Source: Haematobia irritans (lineage: Eukaryota > Arthropoda > Insecta > Diptera > Muscidae). From it: a stretch of 64,000 nucleotides of DNA. Position 1 is the first letter of the stretch, and every line of letters begins with the position of its first letter. The stretch lies in assembly GCF_050003625.1 (NCBI RefSeq), contig NC_134400.1, forward strand, positions 195,065,918 through 195,129,917. Direction: 5' to 3'. A model generated the notes under the pieces. The model was not told the DNA's origin. It was given only the letters and a program-made list of their open reading frames with translations, and made no database searches. Positions 20,342 to 32,852 of this stretch are shown piece by piece. A program made the translations under genes and the position numbers.

Positions 20342-21440
20342 TATAGGAAATTTTGTTAAAATTTTATTTCTATAGAAAATTTTGTAAAAATGTTATTTCT
20401 ATAGGAAATTTTGTCATAATGTTATTTCTATAGGAAATTTTTGTTAAATTTTTATTTTTATAGAAAAATTTTTCAAAATTTTATTTCTATAGAAAATGTT
20501 GTTAAATTTTTATAGAAAATTTTGTCAAAATTTTATTGCTATAGGAAAATTTGTTAGAATTTTATTGCTATAGGATCCCAGCAAAAAAAGCGTTGCCAAA
20601 AAAGTAGTGAAGATGTTCTTTTTGGATCCGGAAGTGGTGCAAATTTGACGCAGAAGCGATGAATTTAATATGGGCTTGTCATTGCACTGAATTTGTATCA
20701 CTTTTTTAGGTGTGATCCGAATTCAATGTTTTGGATGTAAACCAACAAATACTAATAATATTTTGTAAAATAAATTATTTTTATAATTTTTTATAATTTT
20801 TCATGGATTCTAACGCTTGTCGGAAACATTTGACCTCTAATATTTTCCAAAAATTCACAATTTTGTCAGATTGGAGTTACCATTTTTTTCGACAAAATTT
20901 AAATGATTTGTGAATTCTTACTCTGTTTTTAAGATATTTGAAACAAAAAAGTTAAAATTACCCATTAAAAGTATGAAAAAACTTCCTGGGTAGTTAAAGA
21001 ACATCATTGGGAGTGCATCTTCTGGAAGTGCTTTTAAAGTTGTGCCTTCGGAAGAACTTCCAAATTTTTTTGCTGGGATATTTTGTTAAAATTTTATTTC
21101 TATATTTTTTTCAAAAACTAATTTAGATACAAAATTTTATCAAAATTTTATATTTATAGGATTTTTTTTTTCAAAATTTAATTTCTATAGAAAATTTTGT
21201 AAATTTTTTTCCGATAGAAAATGTCAACATTTTATTTCTATAGGAATTTTTTATTGAAAATTTTTCTGTATTTTACTTCTGTAAAATTTTTGCTATCAAA
21301 ATTGTATATAGAAAATGTCAAATTTGTTTCCATTGAAAATTTTTGGCAAAATTTTATATCTAAAGGAAATTTTGTCAAAATTTTATATCTAAAGGAAATT
21401 TTGTGAAAATTTTATATCTCTAGGAAATTTTGTCACTTTT
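20342..21440 (+). repeat. 29-bp array, TATAGG subtype, interrupted by a MITE
   Basis: Continues the 17.5-18.6 kb array on the far side of the transposon, then resumes after the MITE at 20577-21077. The last units are very degenerate (TATATCTAAAGGAAATTTTG). Confidence 0.85.
20577..21077. mobile_element. CCCAGCAAAAAAA MITE
   Basis: The ends are CCCAGCAAAAAAA and TTTTTTTGCTGGG, and AT lies on both sides. It interrupts an array unit whose uninterrupted form (GCTATAGGATATTTTTTT) is present at about 17731. It is 501 bp long with no ORF. A truncated relative is at 32853. Confidence 0.75.
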
Positions 21441-22320
21441 AAGGTGAATACTAGTAGCTTTTCCACCAAAAATCTACGTACAAAATTGTATGGGAAGCAC
21501 GGTTGCCATTTGAGCCAAAAATAATCTACCACAATTGGGAGAAAATCTTACTAAAATATCTTATTTTGCAAAATTTTATATCTATGGGAAATTTTGTTAA
21601 AATTTTATTTCTGTAGGAAATTTTGTCAAAATTTTAGTTCTATAGAAAATTTTGTTAAATTTTTATTTTTATAGAAAATTTTGTCAATTTCTGTCATAAA
21701 TTTTATTGCTATAGGAAATTTTGTTAAAATTTTATTGCTGTAGGAATATTTTGTTAAAATTTTATTTCTATTTATTTTTTCAAAAATTAATTTCTATAGA
21801 ACATTTTGTCAAAATTTTTTTTCTATAAAAAATTTTGTCAATTTTTTTTTTTGATAGAAAATTTTGTCAAAATTTTAAATCTATAGACAATTTTTAATGA
21901 AAATTTTGTCAACATTTTATTTCTATAAAATTTTTTTCAAAAAATAATTTTTATATAAAAATTTTAGTTATATAGAAAATTTTGTTAAATTTTTATTTTT
22001 ATAGAAAATTTTGTCAATTTCTGTCATAAATTTTATTGCTATAGGAAATTTTGTTAAAATTTTATTGCTATAGGAATATTTTGTTAAAATTTTATTTCTA
22101 TTTATTTTTTCAAAAATTAATTTCTATAGAACATTTTGTCAAAATTTTTTTTCTATAGAAAATTTTGTCAATTTTTTTTTTTTGATAGAAAATTTTGTCA
22201 AAATTTTAAATCTATAGACAATTTTTAATGAAAATTTTGTCATAATTTTATTTCTATACAATTTTTTTCAAAACATAATTTTTATATAAAATTGTTCAGT
22301 ATTTTATTTCTGTACATTTT
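21441..22320 (+). repeat. Array head plus degenerate 29-bp array
   Basis: The head (about 21437-21545) includes TTAAGGTGAATACTAG, GCACGGTTGCCATTTGAGCC and AAAAATAATCTACCACAATT. The array holds a duplicated block: the stretch around 21640-21900 recurs at about 21965-22230 with few changes, a tandem duplication of roughly 320 bp. Confidence 0.8.
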
Positions 22321-22321
22321 T

Positions 22322-23058
22322 ATACCCTGCGCCACACTGTGGAACAGGGTATTATAAGTTAGTGCATATGTTTGCAACACCCAGAAGGAGACGAGATAGA
22401 CACATGGTGTATTTGGCAAAAATGCTCAGGGTGGGCTCTTGAGTCGATATAGCCATGTCCGTCTGTCCATGAACACATTTTTGTAATCAAAGTCTAGGTC
22501 GCAGTTTTAGTCCAATCGACTTGAAATTTGGCACAAGTATGTGCTTTGGCTCAAAATAGAACCCTATTGATTTTGGAAGAAATCGGTTCAGATTAGTCCG
22601 ATATGGACTAATACCGTCCCAGAAACCAGAGTTTTAACCTAATTTGCTTAAAATTTTTCACAAGAAGAACAATTAGTACTATAGTCAAGTGTGCCAAATT
22701 TTATTGAAATCGGTTCAGATTTAGATATAGCTCCCATATATATCTTTCGCCCGATATGGACTTATATGGCCCCAGAAGCCAGAGTTTTGGCCCAATTTGG
22801 TTGAAATTTTGCACTAGGAGTACAATTAGTAGTGTAGTCAAGTGTGCCAAATTTTATTGAAATCGGTTCAGATTTAGATATAGCTCCCATATATATGTTT
22901 TTCTGATTTCGACAAAAATGGTCAAAATACCAACATTTTCTTTGTAAAATCGCCACTGCTTAGTCGAAATGTTGTAAAAATGACTCTAATTTTCCTAAAC
23001 TTCTAATACATATATATCGAGCGATAAATCATAAATAAACATTTGCGAAGTTTCCTTA
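22322..23058 (+). mobile_element. Helitron-like element, family B, 5' part
   Basis: The head TATACCCTGCGCCACACTGT lies after a T-tract, followed by ATGTCCGTCTGTCC and two 153-bp-type monomers. It matches 47521-48560 up to TAAATCATAAATAAA, then diverges. The 3' hairpin and ACTTG end are missing, so this copy is truncated. Confidence 0.8.
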
Positions 23059-24466
23059 ACATGTACAAAAAATATATTTTAGTTTTTTCCACCAAAAAGC
23101 TAATTTAGAAGACTCTTTTTGCCGTCGAAAAATGGTTGAGACATTATTATCGATTGTTTATATTTTCTGGCAATAAGAAATACAGGGCACAACCATGGCT
23201 GAATAAAGAGGTTGAATCACGATTACAAAAACAAAAAATTCAATATGTTGTTTACAATTTTAAGAAGTCAAAATCAGCTGATAAAAGAATCGTATGGCAT
23301 TGGTAAAAGTGGCAATTATTTATTCTTTCAATTATCCTGAAAAAAAAATAATTCAAATCCAGAGAAAAATGAAGGTTCAAATTTAATTGCTTCACCTATG
23401 AGTGATTGTGAAGTGGATAATTCAGCCGAGGAATACCGATATGAGACAAATAAGACTATAATACCCACCAAAGTTAAGAATGGAAGCCAGTCAAATGGAT
23501 CTTCGCCAGCTATTGACAAAAACAGTTCATGATGCAGTTTAAAAACTGATGTGCGTGGTATTTTGGAACTGGAATGTGTAATCAAGATACTAAAGTCATC
23601 TTCGAATAATTCTCCAGCTATGATGCGTGAGTTGGTTTTCCATGCATTTATTATGCAGTGTCATTTGGAGAGCTGCAACCACCATAAACATATGATTTTG
23701 ACATCTTAAAATTTTGTCGAAATAAAAAAATTACAATCATATGGGCCCATTATTTAACCTTCTTGTTCAGCCATGGGCACAACTGTATTATTGCCACGAA
23801 AACGAAATTTCTACTAGAGGTTCTTACGCATCATACACAATATCACATACCAGGGAGAAATTTAGAGTTGGCAACATTGGCTAACTTGAAAGACAACTCT
23901 CCACTGGAGAGTATGCAGTGTCAAATATAAAACAGAGGACAATAGAGAGAATGGGTAATTGTTATTTATTTATATATAATTTGACTTAATTATGAACGAA
24001 AGTAGGATACAACTTAGAAAAATGAAGCTTAAATGGTAGTTTGCAAGAGGCTCATAAATATTAATAATGTCAAATGTTAACAAACAGTTTTATAAACTTA
24101 TAAGAAATTGCATATCTTGAATGCGATCGAAGAGAAATGAAATCTCGAATGTCACTTACAGTACGGGTAATTCAAATTGGGCCATTGTGATATTAAGTTA
24201 TGAGAATGTGATACACTTATTGATGAGACCTTATGTATAGATACTTGTGAAGTGAAATTTATGCGTAACATCCAAATGAATTTGGTGGCATATTGTACGC
24301 AAATGTATTACATGTACGTGATATTCACAGAAATATACAGTAGGTAACGGATATACAGTATCGTACAAAACATTTGCAACTATCATAAACATTTCAATAA
24401 TATGTCATAAGAAAAAATACATGTTCAAAAAAAAAACAAAAAAATTGTTGAGGTGATTGTATTCCT
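23059..24466. other. Low-copy region with one repeat relic and a possible coding remnant
   Basis: A TATCGAT-family relic lies near 23135-23187 (GAGACATTATTATCGATTGT, AATAAGAAATACA). A possible coding remnant is listed separately at 23341-23709. From 23760 to 24460 I recognise nothing. Confidence 0.5.
23341..23709 (+). pseudogene. Possible decayed coding sequence with one in-frame TGA
   Basis: One frame stays open apart from a TGA at 23530-23532. The first part reads SNLIASPMSDCEVDNSAEEY and NGSQSNGSSPAIDKNSS. The second reads SLKTDVRGILELECVIKILK and ends LVFHAFIMQCHLESCNHHKH near the TAA at 23707. Mixed composition with Ser-rich linker-like sequence is unlike the AT-driven chance ORFs nearby. 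There is no start codon, splice context or recognised family. It could be a processed pseudogene fragment, an exon with a recent stop, or chance. The 85-aa minus-strand ORF over the same DNA looks like its shadow. Confidence 0.3.
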
Positions 24467-24600
24467 TCTTACGACTATCCTTTTTCAGTGTTATTATCGT
24501 TATAGGTGGAAAATGAGAATAAGTCAATTCAGTTGGGACAAATATAAATCCCGATAAAAAATAAATCTATGGAAATAAAATTTTGACAAAATTTTGTACA
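24467..24600 (-). repeat. Inverted copy of the array-flank sequence
   Basis: CTTACGACTATCCTTTTTCA through GAATAAGTCAATTCAG to CCCGATAAAAAATAAATC is the reverse complement of 25600-25720, and again of 26258-26378 and 27950-28050. The minus array between 24551 and 25600 is thus bracketed by inverted repeats. Confidence 0.8.
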
Positions 24601-27600
24601 GAAATAAAATTTTGCCGAAATTTGCCATAGAAGTAAAATTGTGAAAAAAAATTTTCTATAGAAATAAAATTTTGAGAAAATTTTCTATAGAAATAAAATT
24701 TTGAGAAAATTTTCTATAGAAATAAAATTTTGAAAAAATTTCTCTAGAAATAAAATTTTGACAAAATTTTCTATAGAAATAAAATTTTGACAAAATTTCC
24801 TATAGAAATAAAATTTTGACAAAATTTTATACAGAAATAAAATTTTGACAAAATTTTCTGCAGAAATAAAATTTTGACAAAATTTTCAAAAAAAATTGAC
24901 AAAATTTTCTATAAAAATAAAATGTTGACAAAATTTTCTTTAGAAATACTATTATAGGCAAATTTTTCTATAAAAATAAAATTTTTGGCAAATTTTTCTA
25001 TATAAATAAAACTTTGACAAAATGATCTATAGAAATAAAATTTTGGCAAAATTTTCTATAAAAATAAATTTTTGACAAAATTTTCTATAAAATAAAATTT
25101 TGACAATTTTCTACAGAAATAAAATTTTGACAAAATTTTCTAAAAAAATAAATTGACAAAATTTTCTATAAAAATAAAATGTTGACAACATTTTCTTTAG
25201 AAATAATATTATAGGCAACTTTTTCTATAAAAATAAAATTTTTGGCAAATTTTTCTATATAAATAAAACTTTGACAAAATGATCTATAGAAATAAAATTT
25301 TGACAAAATTTTCTATAAAAATAAATTTTTGACAAAATTTTCTATAAAATAAAATTTTGACAAAATTTTCTAGAGAAATAAAATTTTCACAAAATTTTCT
25401 AGAGAAATAAAATTTTGTCAAAATTTTCTGTACAAATAAAATGTTGACAGAATTTTGTACAGAAAAAAATTTTTTTTTCAAAATATTCTGCAGAAATAAA
25501 ATTTTGTCATAATTTTTTAAAGAAATAAAATTTTGACAAATTTTTCTATAGAAATAAAATTTTGACAACATTTTATTTCTGTAGAAAATTTTGTCAAAAT
25601 TTTATTTCCATAGATTTATTTTTTATCGGGATTTATATTTGTTTCAACTGAATTGACTTATTCTCATTTTCGACCTATAACGATATAACACTGAAAAAGT
25701 ATAGTTGTAAGAAAAAAAATTTGACAAAATTGTCTATAGAAATAAAATTTTGACAAAATTTTCTATTGGAATAAAACTTTTACAAAATTTTCTATAGAAA
25801 TACAATTTTTGCCAAAATTTTCTATAGAAATAAAATTGTTGGCAAATTTTTTATAGAAATACAATTTTGATTTTTTTTATTTTCTACAGAAACAAAATTC
25901 TGACAAAATTTTCTATGGAAATAAAATTTTGACAAAATTTTGAATAGAAATACAATTTTGACAAAATTTTCTATAAAAATAAATTTTTGACAAAATTTTC
26001 TATAAAATAAAATTTTGACAAAATTTTCTAGAGAAATAAAATTTTCACAAAATTTTCTAGAGAAATAAAATTTTGTCAAAATTTTCTGTACAAATAAAAT
26101 GTTGACAGAATTTTGTACAGAAAAAAATTTTTTTTTCAAAATATTCTGCAGAAATAAAATTTTGTCATAATTTTTTAAAGAAATAAAATTTTGACAAATT
26201 TTTCTATAGAAATAAAATTTTGACAACATTTTATTTCTGTAGAAAATTTTGTCAAAATTTTATTTCCATAGATTTATTTTTTATCGGGATTTATATTTGT
26301 TTCAACTGAATTGACTTATTCTCATTTTCGACCTATAACGATATAACACTGAAAAAGTATAGTTGTAAGAAAAAAAATTTGACAAAATTGTCTATAGAAA
26401 TAAAATTTTGACAAAATTTTCTATTGGAATAAAACTTTTACAAAATTTTCTATAGAAATACAATTTTTGCCAAAATTTTCTATAGAAATAAAATTGTTGG
26501 CAAATTTTTTATAGAAATACAATTTTGATTTTTTTTATTTTCTACAGAAACAAAATTCTGACAAAATTTTCTATGGAAATAAAATTTTGACAAAATTTTG
26601 AATAGAAATACAATTTTGACAAAATTTTCTAACGAAATAAAATTTTGTAAAAATTGTCTACAGAAATAAAATTTTCTATAGAAATAAAATTAAAGAAATA
26701 AATTTTCTATAGAAATAAAATTTTTACAACATTTTCTATAGAAATAAAATTTTGACAAAATTTTCTACAGAAAAAATTTTTGTTTTCAAATATTCTGTAG
26801 AAATGAAATTTTGAAAAAAAATTCTATAGAAATAAAATTTTATTTTCAATAAAAATAAATTTTTTAGAGAAATAAAATTTTGACAAAATTTTCTATAGAA
26901 ATAATATTTTGACAAAATTTTCTATAGAAATAAAATTTTGACAAAATTTTCTATAGAAATAAAATTTTTACAAAATTTTCTATAGAAATAAAATTTTGAC
27001 AAAATTTTCTATAGAAATAAAATTTTTACAAAATTTTCTATAGAAATAAAATTTTGACAAAATTTTCTATAGAAACAAAACTCTTACAAAACTTTCTATA
27101 AAAATAGATTTTTTGGCAAAATTTTCTATATAAATAAAAATTTTGGCAAATTTTTTATAGAAATAAAATTTGACAAAACTTTCTATAGAAATAAAATTTT
27201 GACAAAATTTTCTACAGAAAAAAGTTTTTTTTTTTTCAAAATATTATGCAGAAATAAAATTTTGAAAAAATTTCTATAGAAATAAAATGTTTCTTTAGAA
27301 ATAAAATTTTATTTGCAATAGAAATACAATTTTCTACAGACATAAAATTTTGATAAAATTTTCTATAGAAATAATATTTTGACAAAATTTTCTATAGAAA
27401 TAAAATTTTGACAAAATTTTCTAGAGCAATAAAACTTTTACAAAATTTTCTAAAGAAATAAAATTTTGTAAAAATTATCTACAGAAATAAAATTTTGACA
27501 AAATTTTCTATAGAAATAATATTTTGACAAAATTTTCTATAGAAATAAAATTTTTACAAAATTTTCTAAAGAAATAAAATTTTGTAAAAATTATCTACAG

Positions 27601-30320
27601 AAATAAAATTTTGACAAAATTTTCTATAGAAATAAAATTTTGACATAATATTCTATAGAAATAAAATTTTAAAAAAATTTTCTATAGAAATTAAATTTTG
27701 TTAAAATTTTCTGTATAAATAAAATTTTGACAAAATTTTGTATAAAATTTTTTTTTTTTTTTTGATATTCTGCAAAAATAAAATGTTGTCATAATTTTCT
27801 ATCGAAATAAAAAAGTTGACAAAATTTTCTACAGAAATAAACAGTTGACAAAATTTTCTATTGAAATAAAATTTTGACAAAATTTTCTATTGAAATAAAA
27901 TTTTGACAACATTTTATTTCTGTAGAAAATTTTGTCAAAATTTTATTTCCATAGATTTATTTTTTATCGAGATTTATATTTGTTTCAACTGAATTGACTT
28001 ATTCTCATTTTCGACCTATAACGATATAACACTGAAAAAGTATAGTCGTAAGAAAAAAAAATTGACAAAATTGTCTATAGAAATAACATTTTGACAACAT
28101 TTTCTATTGAAATAAAACTTTTACAAAATTTTCTATAGAAATAAAATTTTTGCCAAAATTTTCTATAGAAATAAATTTTTTGGCAAATTTTTTATAGAAA
28201 TAACATTTTGATTTTTTTTTATTTTCTGTAGAAATATAATTCTGACAAAATTTTCTATGGAAATAAAATTTTGACAATTTTCTATAGAAATAACATATTT
28301 GGCAAATTTTTCTATAGAAATAATAGTTTGTAAAAATTTTCTATAGAAATAAAATTTTTACAAAATTTCCAAAAAAAAAAATAAAATTTTTACAAAATTT
28401 TCTATAAAATTAAAATTTTTACAAAATTTTCTATAGCAAAATAAAATTTTGTCAAAATTTGCTATAGAAATAAAATTTTGACAAAATTTTCTATAGAAAT
28501 AAAATTTTGACAAATTTTTCTACAGAATTTTGTTTTTTTTTCAAAATTTTCTACAGAAATAAAATAAAATTTTGAGAAAATTGTCTACAGAAATAAAATT
28601 TTTACAAAATTTTCTAAAGAAATAAAATTTTGTCACAATTTTCTATAGAAATAAAATTTTGACAAAATTTTCTAAAGAAATAAAATTTTGACAAAATTTT
28701 GTATAGAAATAAAATGTCGACAAAATTTTCTATAGAAATACAATTTTTGGCAAAATTTTCTATAGAAATAAAATTTTTGGCAAATTTTTCTATAGAAATA
28801 AAATTTGACAAAATATTCTATAGAAATAAAATATTGACAAAATCTTCTACAAAATTAAATTTTGACAAACAAAATTTTCTATCTTCTTCATCTTCTACAG
28901 ATTTTTTTTTTTTTCAAAATATTCTGCAGAAATAAAATTTTGTCATAATTTTCTATAGAAATAAAATCTTGACAAAATTTTTTATTGAAATAAACATTTA
29001 CAAAATTGTCTATAGAAATACAATTTTTGCCAAAATTTTCTATAGAAATACATTTTTTGGCAAATTTTTTATAGAAATAAAATTTTGAATGTTTTTTATT
29101 TTCTATAGAAACAAAATTCTGACAAAATATTCTATAGAAATACAATTTTGACAAAATTTTCTGAAGAAATAAAATTTTGTAAACATTATCTACAGAAATA
29201 AAATTTTGTCATAATTTTCTATAGAAATAAATTTTTGACAAAATTTTCTATAGAAATAAAATTTTGACAAAATTTTCTATTGAAATAAAATTTTGTCAAA
29301 ATTTTCTGTAGAAATAAAATTTTGACAAAATTTTCTATAGAAATAAAATTTTGACAAAATTTTCTATAAAAATAAAATTTTGACATAATTTTCTATAGAA
29401 ATAAAATTTTGACAAAATTATCTATAGAAATAAAATTTTGACAAAATTTTCTAAAAAAAATTGACAAAATTTTCTAAAAAATTGACAAAATTTTCTATAG
29501 AAATAGAATTTTGTCAAAATTTTCTGTATAAATAAAATTTTGACAAATTTTTCTACAGAAAATTTTTTTTTTCAAAATATTCTGCAGAAATAAAATTTTG
29601 TCATAATTTTCTATAAAAATAAAATTTTCTATAAAAATAAAATTTTTACAAAATTTTCTGTAGAAATGAAATTTTGTCAAAATTTTCTATAGAAATGAAA
29701 TTTTGTCAAAATTTTCTATAGAAATGAAATTTTGTCAAAATTTTCTATAGAAATGAAATTTTGTCAAAATTTTCTTTAGAAATAAAATTTTGACAAAATT
29801 TTCTTTAGAAATATAAAGTTGACAAAATTTTCTCTAGAATTAAAATTTTGTCAAAATTTTCTATAGAAATAAAATGTTTACAAAATTTCCAAAAAAATAA
29901 AATTTTGACAAAATTTTCTATAGAAATAACATTTTTACAAAATTTTTTATAGAAATAAAATTTTTGGCAAATTTTTTGATAGAAATAAAATTTTGAAAAA
30001 ATTTTCTACAACTTTTTTTTTCAAAATTTTCTACAGAAAAAAATAAAATTTTGACAAAATTGTCTACAGAAATAAAATTTTGACAAAATTTTCTATAGAA
30101 ATAAAATAAAATAAAATTTTGACAAAATTGTCTACAGAAATAAAATTTTGACAACATTTTTTACAGAAATAACATTTTGACAAAATTTTCTATAGAAAAA
30201 AAATGTTGACAACATTTTTTATGGAAATAAAATTTTGACAAAATTTTCTATAGAAATAAAATTTTGACAAAATTTTCCATAGAAATAAAATTTTGACAAA
30301 ATTTTCTATGCAAGTAAAAT
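24551..30320 (-). repeat. Large 29-bp array, minus orientation
   Basis: About 180 units. It is broken by a non-array flank sequence of about 120 bp at 25613-25715, 26271-26373 and 27948-28055. Orientation flips for two units before each of these (ACATTTTATTTCTGTAG). Recurring variants include TTTTTTTTTCAAAATATTCTGCAG at irregular spacing, a loose higher-order unit. No gene is present. Confidence 0.9.
25298..26630. repeat. 658-bp tandem duplication within the array
   Basis: 25298-25955 and 25956-26613 appear identical wherever I compared them, including the non-array flank sequence and the poly-T variants. The identity runs on to about 26630. A third, partial and slightly different copy begins at about 27895 (TTTATCGAGATT in place of TTTATCGGGATT). 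Confidence 0.9.
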
Positions 30321-31033
30321 TTTAACTTTTAAATAATATTAATCTAATTTGGAAAAATGGTTCACTGGTATGAATTTTGTTCCAATTTAGGACCAAAATA
30401 AAAATTCATTATGTTAACTCTGGCTACCACATACTTTTTAAGGGTAGGAATTATTTGAATGACAGTCGATAGGTCTCCCTTATTTTGCTCATTTTCAAAC
30501 ACCCATATGGTGAGAGAAAATATGTAGTGTAAAAGCTTTTCATAGCATATGTTTCATAGAAAACAAAAGTTAAAGCTTTGGATCACTTTGGAAGTGAGAG
30601 CAAAAGCCTTGGGATTGAAAGGGGGAGGGTAAAAAGTATCTAACAGATACAAAATGTGCAAATAATATTTCAAGATACATTAGGGTTCTTTTTGAAGGCA
30701 TTTCAGTATACGAGTGACATTCAAATGGTTAAGACGTGTTGAAGTGGTAAAATTAAATTAAAAAAAATTACACTTTACAGAAAAACACAAAAAAAAAACA
30801 GAGGAAACTGGAATTAAAAAGACATACAAAAATTAACTAAAATTTCAAACATAAATAAATAGTAGCTCCAACACAAAAACGTATAATAACAAAATTTCAA
30901 ATAATTAAAGTGAAAAAATAATTTAAAAAAAAATTGTTAAAATTTTTAAAAGAATTAACTAATAATTTATTTTGTTAAAAGTGTTTTGAAATTTCCTAAG
31001 CAACAAAAACCCCCATACAAATTTCTTAACAAA
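30321..31033 (+). promoter_or_regulatory. Upstream region of acetyl-CoA synthetase
   Basis: A 700-bp array-free stretch lies directly before the start codon. The last 250 bp are A-rich (ACAAAATTTCAAATAATTAA) and probably hold the 5' UTR. No TATA box, initiator or splice acceptor could be assigned with confidence. Confidence 0.4.
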
Positions 31034-31344
31034 ATGCCTGCGGATAAATCAATTTATCAGCCTCATCCGGCTATTAGTAAAAATTCCTATATATCCAACA
31101 TGGAGGAATACAAGAAATTCTATGAAGAATCTTTGGATAATCCTGAGGAATTTTGGTCTCGCGTGGCCAAACAATTCCATTGGGAAACCCCAGCTGAGCC
31201 AAAGAAATTTTTACAATATAATTTCGATGTAAGCAAAGGACCCATTTCAATCAAATGGATGGAAGGAGCCTCAACAAATATTTGCTATAATCTATTGGAT
31301 CGTAATATACGCAATGGCTTAGGAGATAATATCGCATATTATTG
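31034..31344 (+). CDS. AcCoAS: Acetyl-CoA synthetase, first coding exon
   Basis: The ATG sits in a good fly context (AACAAAATGCC). The exon encodes 103 residues and two bases of Trp104, then a clean TTG/GTAAGT donor. Residues 19-55 (YISNMEEYKKFYEESLDNPE, FWSRVAKQFHWETP) are the N-terminal domain of AMP-forming acetyl-CoA synthetases. ISIKWMEGASTNICYNLLDR begins the adenylate-forming domain, and DNIAYYW leads into the usual EGN. The enzyme activates acetate to acetyl-CoA through acetyl-AMP, in cytosol and nucleus. The nucleotide-binding and catalytic motifs are in later exons, none of which I can find up to 64000. The frame extends upstream to a TTG at 30986, but the ATG at 31034 matches the usual dipteran N-terminus MPA(E/D)KSIY. 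Confidence 0.93.
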
Positions 31345-32488
31345 GTAAGTTCTGAAAAAAAAAATCCTTAATGAATATTGTCTGGAATTTGTATGACGTA
31401 GTCTGTGTGTGTGTGTTTTTTTTTCGAATGGTTGTCAAAGGACATTTTGGTCTAATTTTCGTTTTACAACTACAGCCAAAGAATTCTTTGAAGTAATATC
31501 GATTTCTTATACCCACGCACACACACACACTCACCCTAATACAAAGGGAAAAACCAAACAAAAATGACTGTTACGAAACCAAAAAATTTGAAAAAAGCCT
31601 TTATACGAGAAAAAAAGAAAACCTCTAGTATGTGTATATTTATCTATGGCCTATAGAAGGAAATCATAACAACAACAGCATTGAAATTTATAGAACGAAA
31701 AAAAAAACTAAAACACATGTTTGGTCCTTTTTAAGATTTTGTTGTGGTTCTTTTGGTTCTTCACATAAGTGAGTAAGGTTGAGGTTCATGGGGTAGCCCC
31801 CCTCCTCTTGGGCCTGCGCATTGATAACTATCCAACAAAAATTTTAATAATAAAATTCAGCATACACCAAAATAAACCACGTCAAAAGATCTACCTACTA
31901 TTGACCAACCATCCACAACCTCCCCCAAAATTCGTAGAACCCCTTGTTACAATGAATCATTAACTAAAAGTAAGAATATGAATTATTCTTATTGGTGAAA
32001 GTACAATCATTTTTTTTTTGTTTATTTTATGTTTTTCTTTTCTTTATTTTGCATTAAACAATAGGTTTGTCTGAAAAGTGACAACAAAACGGCTATGACG
32101 TTCAATGAACCACATTCCCACAAAAAAAAAACGAAAACAAAACGTAGAATTTGTCAAAAAAAATGTCTCAAAATAAAGAAACACAATGTTTTATTATTTT
32201 GAAAAATGTATTCAATTGACGTTTATTTTAAAATTTCTTTGTACAGTAAAAATAAAATATAAACACAAAAAAATAATTCATTTCTCCCAAACGAATATTC
32301 GTATTCTTGTAAGTCTCCAAACTGCCTTAAATACAGAACTCTACACTTAAAACAAAAAAATTACTTGGAACCACAAGATTTTGTTATTCCCTTAGTATTT
32401 GGAATTGATTCCAAGCCAAAGATTCGGCTTCTTTAAAATAACGAAATTTGTTTCTAAGATAAATGAAATGAAAATAAGGATAAAGATG
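31345..32488 (+). other. Start of AcCoAS intron 1
   Basis: Low-copy AT-rich DNA with short (GT)n and (CA)n tracts near 31401 and 31518. A 64-codon frame at 31769-31963 begins with GTG, has no ATG and resembles no family, so it is not called. Nothing else was recognised. Confidence 0.5.
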
Positions 32489-32821
32489 GGATCCACCGTG
32501 GTGTAATGGTTAGCATGCCCGCCTTGCATACACAGGGTCGTGGGTTCAAATCCACTTTTAACCAAAAACCAACAAAAGTTTTTCAGCGGAGAATTATCCC
32601 ACCTCAATAATGGTGATGACATTTCTGAGGGTTTCTCTAAGTAGTTTCACTGCAATGAGGAACGCCGTTCAGACTCGGCTATAAAAAGGAGGTCCCTTGC
32701 CATTGAACTTAACATAGAATCGGGCAGTACTCAGTGATAAGAGAGAAGTTCAACACTGTGGTATCGCAATGGACTGAATAGTCTAAGTGAGCCTGATACA
32801 TCGGGCTGCCACCTAACCTAA
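32489..32821 (+). mobile_element. tRNA-derived SINE
   Basis: Begins GGGATCCACCGTGGTGTAAT, with B-box-like GGGTTCAAATCC, body GGCTATAAAAAGGAGGTCCC and end CACCTAACCTAA. It is slightly diverged from the copies at 13099 and 34684. No obvious target duplication. Confidence 0.88.
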
Positions 32822-32852
32822 GCATAATTTATTGAATTTTTATTTTCTATGT

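Noticed and set aside
23328..23585. 85-aa minus-strand frame
   Set aside because: It lies opposite the more protein-like plus-strand reading and has no recognised motif.
30986..31033. AcCoAS start upstream at 30986
   Set aside because: The codon is TTG, not ATG. The residues before Met at 31034 (KFPKQQKPPYKFLNK) do not match the family N-terminus, and the ATG has the better context.
31769..31963. 64-codon frame in AcCoAS intron 1
   Set aside because: It begins with GTG, lacks ATG, matches no family and shows no splice sites consistent with AcCoAS phase.
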